A stretch of DNA of 6,279 nucleotides, from the NCBI GenBank assembly GCA_026388495.1, contig JAPLJQ010000340.1, forward strand, positions 1-6,279. Direction: 5' to 3'. Made by a program: the position numbers and the translations under genes. Positions 1-4,908 of the stretch are shown here, piece by piece. Origin of the DNA: Deltaproteobacteria bacterium. GTDB lineage: Bacteria; Desulfobacterota; Syntrophia; Syntrophales; UBA2185. Numbering within the stretch: position 1 is the stretch's first letter; each line of letters starts with the position of its first letter. The notes below the pieces were generated by a model that ran no database searches, was not told where the DNA came from, and was given only the letters and a program-made list of their open reading frames with translations.

Positions 1-86
1 AATTTTACAATGGCGTCAGCCAGCTTGCGGTTGAATGAATCTTTACGAAGGCTTCCGACGATAACGGCGATTTCGTATGTGCTCAT
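1..86 (-). CDS. NADPH-dependent FMN reductase-like flavoprotein (5' part only)
   Basis: Only the first 28 codons are in the window; the gene runs off the left edge. The reading begins MSTYEIAVIVGSLRKDSFNR and continues with KLADAIVK. A short beta strand followed by GSLRKxSFNRKLA is the FMN phosphate-binding loop typical of the NADPH-dependent FMN reductase family (chromate/quinone reductases such as ChrR/YieF), which are cytosolic flavodoxin-fold enzymes reducing quinones, azo dyes or metal oxyanions. The start is supported by a good Shine-Dalgarno (AAAGGAGAT on the minus strand, bases 91-99) six bases upstream of the ATG. It lies 54 bp downstream of the Cache gene on the same strand with no terminator visible between, so the two may be co-transcribed. 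The substrate cannot be inferred from this fragment. Confidence 0.8.
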   Translation of the reverse strand, partial: MSTYEIAVIVGSLRKDSFNRKLADAIVK

Positions 87-140
87 GACGATCTCCTTTA
101 AAGGTTATAGATATGAATCCCGTGCTATCCTTTGGCATTT

Positions 141-653
141 TCAGCGGTAATATCCACTGCCGACAACCCATCCGAATGGTTCAAACAGAAGGACATATGA
201 TCTTTTCGGTTGAGTTTTGGTCTGTCCCTCCTTCGAAAACCAGTACTCGACATACCCGCCACCTGCTTTCCCTTTTGCCAGAAATTCCTTTATATAGTAT
301 GTACCCCTGATGTCCTTGTCTTCAAGCCGATTCCGTCCCTCCACGTCTTTTCGTCCGTAGAGAACCACATTGACGCCTTTCGTCGTATCGGCCCAGAAAT
401 ATCCGTCGGCCCCGTACCTGAGTTCCCGCAGCAGGCCGGCGCCAAGCTCTTTTGCCTTCTCAAGGGTCATTTCCCCCCGCCGATGCTTTGCATGGATTGC
501 CTGAAGCATGCTGACAGCGGTTTCCACCTGACTCTTGATCAGCAGGTCCTGAGCCGCAGAATTCCCCGGCCTTTCAGTCTGCGCAAAAGCACATACACTC
601 AAGACTACCGCACTCAGAAGACCCGCCAGCACTGTCATCAATACTCTCTTCAT
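141..653 (-). CDS. Secreted single Cache domain (sCache_2-like) protein
   Basis: A 170-residue protein with a clear signal peptide: KR at residues 2-3, a hydrophobic core over about 4-20, and a likely cleavage after Ala-Phe-Ala at 22-24. A long helix follows (about 33-78), then a Cache core with the GYFWADTTKG motif near residues 84-93 and an ending EPFGWVVGSGYY. This order (helix, YxFW motif, FGWVVGSG end) is that of single Cache domains that sense small ligands in the periplasm. Unlike receptors, it has no downstream transmembrane helix, HAMP or signalling domain; the protein stops straight after the last Cache strand. It is therefore probably a free periplasmic ligand-binding protein; the ligand is unknown. 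The start has a strong Shine-Dalgarno (AGGAGGAGGG) just upstream. A flavoprotein reductase gene follows on the same strand. Its promoter would lie in or before the MITE-like element at 694-812. Confidence 0.82.
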   Translation of the reverse strand: MKRVLMTVLAGLLSAVVLSVCAFAQTERPGNSAAQDLLIKSQVETAVSMLQAIHAKHRRGEMTLEKAKELGAGLLRELRYGADGYFWADTTKGVNVVLYGRKDVEGRNRLEDKDIRGTYYIKEFLAKGKAGGGYVEYWFSKEGQTKTQPKRSYVLLFEPFGWVVGSGYYR

Positions 654-686
654 GATCCCTCCTCCTCTTGCGTTTAGTTGTTCACT

Positions 687-881
687 GTCTAACGAGTCTG
701 TAGGAAAAGTCTGATTTGACCATTTTGTGAAAGATCCCGCTTAATAAAATCAGATACTTATAAGCCCGGGAAATCCCAAAATATCGGGGTTAACCCCTTT
801 TCCTACAGGCTCAACGACAAAGCTCACCTGCCGCTATGGAGCGCAGCGGAATAGCGGTCAAGTGCAGCGCTCTTGTTGGGG
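687..881 (-). other. attC-like integron recombination site, split by an inserted element
   Basis: Read on the minus strand, the site runs R''=CCCCAAC (881-875), spacer AAGAGC (6 nt), L''=GCTGCAC (868-862), a variable stem CCGCTAT/ATAGCGG (857-851 with 837-831), L'=GTGAGC (827-822), spacer TTTGTC (6 nt) and R'=GTTGAGC (815-809). L'' pairs with L' in full except one extra G at 865, which is the extrahelical base expected in L''. The two 6-nt spacers are symmetrical. R' matches GTTRRRY exactly; R'' matches RYYYAAC except at its first base. Without the element at 694-812 and one AAC copy, the R' box would read GTTAGAC (693-687), also a perfect match. The orientation places the 300-codon lyase gene, which ends 17 bp before R'', as the cassette gene. 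The geometry is seen directly; function as an integrase substrate is inferred. Confidence 0.8.
694..812. mobile_element. MITE-like element, 119 bp, 16-bp terminal inverted repeats, AAC duplication
   Basis: The left end GAGTCTGTAGGAAAAG (694-709) and the right end CTTTTCCTACAGGCTC (797-812) are inverted repeats with one mismatch in 16. AAC flanks both sides (691-693 and 813-815), consistent with a 3-bp target duplication. The interior has no ORF; next to the right end is a perfect palindrome GGGGTTAACCCC (786-797). Small size, inverted ends, target duplication and lack of coding capacity make it a non-autonomous element. Ends beginning GAG with a 3-bp duplication recall some IS5-family subgroups, but that attribution is from memory and unsure. 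Deleting the element and one AAC restores a canonical attC R' box, which independently supports the boundaries. Confidence 0.72.
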
Positions 882-1833
882 ATTTGAGTTTGTTTGATCA
901 AAGTAATTTTTTATGGTTTTTAACCACTTCTCTACCTTGTTCGGTATATCTTTCCTCAGCATCTCTGTATTTATCCAATCCCGCAAGATTAAAAAAGTCA
1001 TAGAAATTCATCATCCTATCGCTAAAACTTTCATAATCGAGTGTACGGTGAAATTCTTCGAAAAAGTCTTTCAGTGCTTTTACAATAATACATGAAGAGA
1101 CGGCGGGATAAGCTGCAACACTATATCCTATTTCTTGTAACTGTTGCGGAGTAAGAATGGGTGTTTTTGCACCTAAAATAATATTTGCCATATGCGGGGC
1201 GTCAATTTCAGTGGTAATCTTGCGCATTTGCTCGACCGATTCAGGCGCTTCAACAAAAATTAAATCAGCACCTGCTTCATGATATATATTGCCCCTATCA
1301 ATAGCTCCATTAATTCCTTCTACAGCAATGGCATCAATTCTCGCCGAAATCACAAAATCCGGATCTTTTCGCGCATCAACGGCCGCTTTTAGTTTTGCAG
1401 CCATATCTTCTGCGGAGATTATTTGTTTGCCAGCCGTGTGTCCACAACGCTTTGGAGATACTTGATCTTCTATAAAAAGACCTGCTGCCCCAGCTCTTTC
1501 AAAGAGTTGAACAGTACGAACGACATTCGTAACATTTCCATGACCTGTATCTCCATCGGCAAATACGGGTATGTCAACAGCGTCAACAATTTTTTCTGTC
1601 CAGTCTGTTAACTCCGTCAATGTGGCTAAATCTAAATCAGGTTTGCCAAGTATATGAAGTCCAGACGCACCCCCTCTTGTAATGCACTTAAAACCAGCAT
1701 TTTGCGCAATTATAGCAGTTAACGCATCAGGAACCCCGGGCATTATGAGTATTTCATCATCAAGGATATAGTTTTTAAATAGTGACGTCTTTTTCATTTG
1801 CGACCTCCAGTTATTAGTTAATTAGTGCCCCAA
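813..1833 (-). mobile_element. Probable integron gene cassette carrying a lyase-family gene
   Basis: The unit would begin at the GTTGGGG sequence (1834-1828, minus strand, crossover after the first G), contain one gene (898-1797) with a 30-bp leader and its own Shine-Dalgarno, and end in the attC described at 687-881. In known cassettes the first bases (TTRRRY) are complementary to the R'' box of their own attC, because both form one site in the excised circle. Here GTTGGGG at the start and CCCCAAC at 881-875 are complementary over all 7 bases. Compact spacing (17 bp from stop codon to R'') and AT-rich composition also fit. Against it: no attC or recognisable attI precedes 1834, and no integrase gene is in view, so it may have entered at a secondary site or belong to a cluster lacking an integrase. 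Confidence 0.65.
898..1797 (-). CDS. Isocitrate lyase/PEP mutase superfamily protein (methylisocitrate or 2,3-dimethylmalate lyase-like)
   Basis: A 299-residue cytosolic enzyme of the usual superfamily length (about 290-300). Visible motifs in order: GVPDA (21-25), the metal-binding DGD in FADGDTGHG (81-83), EDQ (110-112), the signature KRCGH (116-120) with the catalytic Cys118, ARIDA (152-156) and EAP (183-185). Members cleave or form C-C or P-C bonds next to a carboxylate using Mg2+. The KRCGH loop with Cys points to a lyase (methylisocitrate, 2,3-dimethylmalate or related 2-hydroxy-dicarboxylate) rather than a phosphonomutase or oxaloacetate decarboxylase; the exact substrate is not determined. 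No prp or phosphonate genes lie nearby. The start has GGAGG (minus strand, around 1804-1808) at good spacing. The gene is clearly more AT-rich than its neighbours and ends 17 bp before an attC-like site, so it is probably a mobile cassette gene. Confidence 0.85.
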   Translation of the reverse strand: MKKTSLFKNYILDDEILIMPGVPDALTAIIAQNAGFKCITRGGASGLHILGKPDLDLATLTELTDWTEKIVDAVDIPVFADGDTGHGNVTNVVRTVQLFERAGAAGLFIEDQVSPKRCGHTAGKQIISAEDMAAKLKAAVDARKDPDFVISARIDAIAVEGINGAIDRGNIYHEAGADLIFVEAPESVEQMRKITTEIDAPHMANIILGAKTPILTPQQLQEIGYSVAAYPAVSSCIIVKALKDFFEEFHRTLDYESFSDRMMNFYDFFNLAGLDKYRDAEERYTEQGREVVKNHKKLL

Positions 1834-1858
1834 CAATTAATATACGAAAAGACTTCTG

Positions 1859-2002
1859 TCACCTAAATTGCTGTTTACTGTGCCAGATACTCAAAGATAT
1901 ATCAATATTATTATTAGGAAAATTCTTCATGGCATCCATTATTGATCCATAATATCAGGCTATACGAAATACGCTTAAAGTAAGAAAGGAATTATCAGGC
2001 AT
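1859..2002 (-). other. Possible small ORF or gene relic with strong ribosome-binding site
   Basis: On the minus strand an excellent Shine-Dalgarno (AAAAGGAGGAGAC) precedes ATG at 2002. The frame reads MPDNSFLTLSVFRIA, meets TGA at 1957-1955, then stays open in the same frame for 31 more codons (from YYGSIMDAMKN) to a TGA at 1861-1859. This could be a 15-residue leader-type peptide, or the start of a decayed gene with a nonsense mutation. I do not recognise the product. Reading TGA as selenocysteine has no support. It lies just upstream of the lyase gene on the same strand. Confidence 0.25.
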
Positions 2003-2090
2003 CAATGTCTCCTCCTTTTAACGAGTTCGTCATTAATGGGCCAATGGGACTCTTTTGCAAAGCGTCAGCTTGGAGGAGAAATCAAAGAGC

Positions 2091-2108
2091 AGTTCGGTGC
2101 ACCGAACT
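2091..2108. repeat. Perfect 18-bp palindrome
   Basis: AGTTCGGTGCACCGAACT reads identically on both strands, with no loop. Neither side has a run of T, so an intrinsic terminator is unlikely. A dimeric regulator could bind it, but the nearest genes start about 300 bp away (lyase) or end 360 bp away (PAP2), so a regulatory target is not obvious. Confidence 0.6.
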
Positions 2109-2286
2109 AACTTAAATATATGATATAAATAACGATCTAACGACACCACCGATCATTTTCATGTTAAAATTTTGCCCGGTTTTGGCTCCCCGGACGGCCC
2201 GTTTTGAGATCCGTTTCCGTCTTCCGGCGTCTGCATGGCTGCGGCCGAGACAGCCTCAATGGAATAGGCATAACAGATACGTTTAT

Positions 2287-2316
2287 AAGATTTCTCCCTT
2301 CGGTCGAAATGACAAG
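2287..2316 (+). repeat. Intergenic repeat-like sequence
   Basis: The stretch around TTTCTCCCTTCGGTCGAAATG (2291-2311) is of a kind I recall as a dispersed intergenic sequence in several bacterial genomes; it contains a short internal dyad (CTTCGGTCGAA). It directly precedes the larger inverted repeat. Only one copy is in this window, so repetition cannot be shown here. Confidence 0.35.
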
Positions 2317-2325
2317 GGTGACCCA

Positions 2326-2446
2326 TTCTCAAAAAGTCAAAAATCCTGTCACTCCCGCGAAGGCGGGAGTCCAGATCTATTTAATATTACTGGATTCCCG
2401 CCTTCGCGGGAATGACAATTTGAGGCGAAATACGACTTTTTGCGAA
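2326..2446. repeat. REP/MITE-like inverted pair with ATTCCC-N8-GGGAAT core
   Basis: Two 27-bp units face each other: 2348-2374 (core ACTCCCGCGAAGGCGGGAGT) and 2390-2416 (core ATTCCCGCCTTCGCGGGAAT). Each is itself a hairpin, and together they form a larger one around a 15-bp AT-rich centre. An outer pair of arms, TTCTCAAAAAGTC (2326-2338) and GACTTTTTGCGAA (2434-2446), extends the inversion. The core resembles the neisserial dRS3 type, ATTCCC-N8-GGGAAT, and similar repeats in other proteobacteria. It lies 21 bp past the stop of the PAP2 gene; the strong hairpins followed on the minus strand by two T5 runs could stop transcripts from that operon. Confidence 0.75.
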
Positions 2447-2467
2447 TTTGACAAGGGGGGTATTTTT

Positions 2468-3088
2468 CTAATCATTGGAGAGAACCCAGCCTTTTCGGTT
2501 GAAATAAGCCCTGAGAAGCAAAACGGTGGCAATGCCGATGTAGGCGCCGAAGATGACGTCGCCGAGGAAATGGGACGTAAGAAGGACGCGGCTTAGCGCA
2601 ATGGCGACGGCCGCCGGGAAAAACAGCGTGCGACATTTCGGAAACAGGATGGATAAGGAAAAGGCCAGGGAGAATGCCGTGACGGCATGTCCGGAGGCAA
2701 ACGACGTTCCCTCGTAGCCTGACTGGAAAAAAGAAAATCCGTAAAGCTCCTGATCAAAAAGCATGACTGGCCGGTAACGCCCGGCGACCCATTTGACAAG
2801 ATTTACAAAAATTCCTGAAAAGGCCACGGAAGCAAAGACAAACAAGGACCGGTTGGCGTAAATTTCTTTCTTTCGATAAAACCTGAAAAATACAAAGAGA
2901 AGAAAAGACATGATCAGATAAACCATTGATTTTCCGAAGGCGGTGACGATCTCGGCAATATCCAGAACGGACCGGTCCAGTCTGCGGCACCAGCGGGCGA
3001 CGGGAATATCGAGAAAGAAATAACTGATAACCGTAGCCATAAGGAAGATCGCAAAAATGATGATCTGCTGTCTTTGCCGTTTGCTCAT
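2468..3088 (-). CDS. PAP2-family membrane phosphatase
   Basis: A 206-residue polytopic membrane protein with about five or six hydrophobic segments (9-26, 53-70, 81-98, 133-150, 154-170 and 177-194). The three phosphatase motifs are intact: KxxxxxxRP (K99 to R106-P107), xSGH (S132-G133-H134, with Ala in place of the usual Pro before Ser), and SRxxxxxHxxxD (S166-R167, H173, D177). Members hydrolyse lipid phosphates such as undecaprenyl pyrophosphate, phosphatidylglycerol phosphate or lipid A phosphate at the periplasmic face. The chosen ATG at 3088 overlaps the stop of the upstream glycosyltransferase as ATGA, a usual sign of translational coupling. A start nine codons earlier (3115) is possible but gives a 31-bp overlap and a charged extension. 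Likely role: recycling or trimming the lipid carrier used or modified by its partner; the exact substrate is unknown. Confidence 0.85.
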   Translation of the reverse strand: MSKRQRQQIIIFAIFLMATVISYFFLDIPVARWCRRLDRSVLDIAEIVTAFGKSMVYLIMSFLLFVFFRFYRKKEIYANRSLFVFASVAFSGIFVNLVKWVAGRYRPVMLFDQELYGFSFFQSGYEGTSFASGHAVTAFSLAFSLSILFPKCRTLFFPAAVAIALSRVLLTSHFLGDVIFGAYIGIATVLLLRAYFNRKGWVLSND

Positions 3089-4527
3089 TTCTTCATGCCC
3101 CGGAAATTCATACACCAGACATACTCAACGGTATCCACCTTTCCACCGTTCAATAAAACATCGATGGTTTTTACCGGGCGCACCTGATCGCACATCACGG
3201 TTTTTTCCAGATCGAGATTCGTAAAGTATGTGTTGAGAAACAGGAGGTCATATCCTTCGGGCGGGTCGGTCTGCCACAGGTCAAACTGGTCTTTTCGGTC
3301 ATCAATGACGAAAACAGGCATCCGGTATGGCAGGGCATAGTACATGACCCGGCTTCCCATGGTCCAGTTGCTCACAGCAAGACCTTTTTTGGCGTGGCTG
3401 TTGGCTTTAAATACTTTGTCAGCCTCTTTCGCAATGGTTTCATAGCCATAGATGTCGCGGAAGGGAGATTTGTAGTCGGGGAAATGGAAGAATTTTGCCG
3501 GCAACTCCACATAGAGGAAAAGCGTCAGAACAAGGCTGAACCACAGGGATACCTTCAGGAATTTCCGCTTAAACGGTGTGACGGGATTCATCAAATAAAA
3601 GACGCCGATGGGAATAAAGAGGAGGTAAAAAAGGCTCGTCCAGTGGGGAAGCCCCGTCTCATAGAAGGAAGAATAAAGAAAAAAGACATAAAGGGTGCCT
3701 CCGAACAATATGGCCAGACGGATCCCGTCATCGGGATTACGGAGCCCCTTGATAAAACCGTAGAAGGCAATAAGAAAAAGAAAAGGGCTGTAGGCTCCGA
3801 ACTGGGCGGCGAGAGATTCAAAAGGCCTCGTCAGATTGATCGAGGAAGGGCCCAGGACGTGGCCCGCCTGATAGCGGAAACTGATAAAATCATGCTGCAT
3901 ATTCCAGTAGATAACCGGTGTTACCATGAGGATGGCCAGAACTCCGGCGACAATCATATACGGCGAAAAGATGAGATCATAACGCTTTTTCATGATGAAG
4001 TAGATGAGGATCGGCGGGACAAGAAGGATAGCCGTATATTTTGCGAGGCCCGCTATCCCCAGGAGGATTCCCAGGAGGAGAAAATCTCCGGGGCGTCCTC
4101 GGGATTCGATCTTTCGTATTAATGCTATAATGGGAAAGATCAGAAGAAGGAGAATGCAATCGGGCAGAAGCATGAGGCTCATGGCATTCAGTATAAAAGA
4201 GCCGTTGATGGCCAGGATGCCCGTGACGGCAACATGTTTCGAACCTGAAAAGGACAGGATAAAACGGTAAGAGAAAAAGGATACGAGGGCAAACATGATG
4301 AGGGCGGGAAGACGGGCGGCAAACTCTCCAGCCCCCATTGTGTAATAGAACAGGGCATGAATCCATCCGACAAGGGGTGGATGATCCACATAACTCCAGT
4401 CCAGATTTTTCGCATAGAGGACGTAATGGGCCTCGTCAACGCCGAGGCCGAAGGTAGGGGACACGAGCAGGCGAATCAGGGTAAAGCCGCCGATAATTAG
4501 AATTATTTCTTTGTGCTTCTCAATCAT
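3085..4527 (-). CDS. GT-C glycosyltransferase, GT39/ArnT-like (PMT_2 family)
   Basis: A 480-residue integral membrane protein with about ten or more hydrophobic segments in the first 350 residues and a soluble C-terminal tail. The first loop carries the family signature: VDEAHYVLYAKNL with catalytic-type D31-E32, then SYVDHPPLVGW with D48-H49-P50-P51. This is the DE(A/P)xY...DHPP pattern of the PMT_2/ArnT group. These enzymes move a sugar from a polyprenyl-phosphate donor onto lipid A, a glycan or a protein at the outer face of the inner membrane. Acceptor and sugar cannot be told from sequence; true ArnT is longer (about 550 residues) and no arn genes are nearby. It is the first gene of an operon with the PAP2 phosphatase, overlapping it by 4 bp. 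No strong Shine-Dalgarno is seen before the start (only GGT close to it), so initiation may be weak. Confidence 0.85.
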   Translation of the reverse strand: MIEKHKEIILIIGGFTLIRLLVSPTFGLGVDEAHYVLYAKNLDWSYVDHPPLVGWIHALFYYTMGAGEFAARLPALIMFALVSFFSYRFILSFSGSKHVAVTGILAINGSFILNAMSLMLLPDCILLLLIFPIIALIRKIESRGRPGDFLLLGILLGIAGLAKYTAILLVPPILIYFIMKKRYDLIFSPYMIVAGVLAILMVTPVIYWNMQHDFISFRYQAGHVLGPSSINLTRPFESLAAQFGAYSPFLFLIAFYGFIKGLRNPDDGIRLAILFGGTLYVFFLYSSFYETGLPHWTSLFYLLFIPIGVFYLMNPVTPFKRKFLKVSLWFSLVLTLFLYVELPAKFFHFPDYKSPFRDIYGYETIAKEADKVFKANSHAKKGLAVSNWTMGSRVMYYALPYRMPVFVIDDRKDQFDLWQTDPPEGYDLLFLNTYFTNLDLEKTVMCDQVRPVKTIDVLLNGGKVDTVEYVWCMNFRGMKK

Positions 4528-4606
4528 ACCATATAGATAACTATTTTATGTGGTTGCGCAGCGTACGCTCTGTCGCGGCGGATGTCTATAAAAATGTTGC
4601 AGACAA

Positions 4607-4663
4607 CTGGATTCCCGCTTTCGCGGGAATGACAAAAACGGGCCAAAATTGACTTTTTACGAG
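4607..4663 (+). repeat. Second locus of the REP-like repeat (single unit plus GACTTTTT arm)
   Basis: The 27-bp unit at 4607-4633 (core ATTCCCGCTTTCGCGGGAAT) matches 2390-2416 at 26 of 27 bases. In both places a second block follows exactly 17 bp later: GACTTTTTACGA here (4651-4662) and GACTTTTTGCGA at 2434-2445. The 17-bp spacers themselves differ. Conserved spacing with diverged filler shows these are copies of one structured element. This locus has only the right half. Confidence 0.75.
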
Positions 4664-4736
4664 ATCATCAAAGTCTTGCAGGCGGAAACGGCAGATCACG
4701 GAAAATCAGACTTTTCAGGCAGTCGGCAGTTTTACC

Positions 4737-4765
4737 TTGATTAACGTATGCTTATTGTTTAATGT
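4737..4765 (+). promoter_or_regulatory. Weak sigma-70-like promoter candidate for typA
   Basis: TTGATT (4737-4742) is separated by 17 bp from TAATGT (4760-4765). The -35 half matches 4 of 6 consensus bases and the -10 half only 3 of 6. It would give a leader of about 135 nt before typA. This is a guess from spacing and should be treated as such. Confidence 0.2.
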
Positions 4766-4787
4766 CCGTTATCCGGAAACAGATTTC

Positions 4788-4880
4788 ATGACCCATCAGA
4801 AACTGGTTGACGCAATGAGCCGTCCGGAAATACCTCACTATCCCAGGAAGAATGCGGCGGGAAGGCCATTGAGGCAATAA
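4788..4880 (+). other. Possible 30-codon ORF or gene fragment upstream of typA
   Basis: ATG at 4788 opens a frame reading MTHQKLVDAMSRPEI and ending RPLRQ before TAA at 4878-4880, 28 bp before the typA start. No good ribosome-binding site precedes it. The first part (KLVDAMSRPEI followed by PHY) faintly recalls the start of a family of ATP-binding/aminoglycoside phosphotransferase-like proteins, after which the resemblance stops. It could be a decayed fragment, a leader peptide or chance. Confidence 0.2.
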
Positions 4881-4890
4881 AGTTCTCATA

Positions 4891-4899
4891 AAAGGAGAG
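4891..4899 (+). promoter_or_regulatory. Ribosome-binding site that sets the GTG start of typA
   Basis: AAAGGAGAG lies 9 bases before GTG at 4909. The next in-frame ATG is codon 26, inside the GTPase domain after the P-loop, so GTG must be the start. Confidence 0.8.
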
Positions 4900-4908
4900 A
4901 CAAAAAAC

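Larger units (their letters stand above)
1835..2467. other. Intergenic stretch without a convincing gene
   Basis: Positions 1835 to about 2150 are AT-rich like the adjacent lyase gene; the rest matches the genome backbone better. The stretch holds a possible tiny ORF or gene relic (1859-2002), an 18-bp perfect palindrome (2091-2108), a lone GTTAGAT (2141-2135, minus strand) resembling an attC R' box, and intergenic repeats from about 2287 to 2446. The 84- and 130-codon plus-strand ORFs here run through the repeats and have no family resemblance. No tRNA, integrase or transposase was seen. Confidence 0.6.

Noticed and set aside
210..677. 155-codon ORF on the plus strand
   Set aside because: Antisense to the Cache gene, which has a signal peptide, ribosome-binding site and family motifs.
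813..881. Rho-independent terminator of the lyase gene
   Set aside because: The hairpin is long and imperfect with no T-run, and its symmetric boxes and extra L'' base fit attC much better.
1955..1957. In-frame TGA in the small ORF read as selenocysteine
   Set aside because: No selenoprotein family resemblance and no evident SECIS-like hairpin just after the TGA; a stop or a nonsense mutation is simpler.
2326..2446. CRISPR array
   Set aside because: The units are inverted with respect to each other and only two are close together; there are no regular spacers and no cas genes.
2161..2596. Plus-strand ORFs of 84 and 130 codons
   Set aside because: Both translate through the REP-like repeats (giving SREGGSP-type or PAKAGVQ-type peptides) and one runs into the antisense of the PAP2 gene. 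No domain is recognisable.
3394..4122. 242-codon ORF on the plus strand
   Set aside because: It lies wholly opposite the glycosyltransferase gene, whose motifs are clear. The product is charged and low-complexity with no family signature, as expected for the complement of a membrane protein gene.
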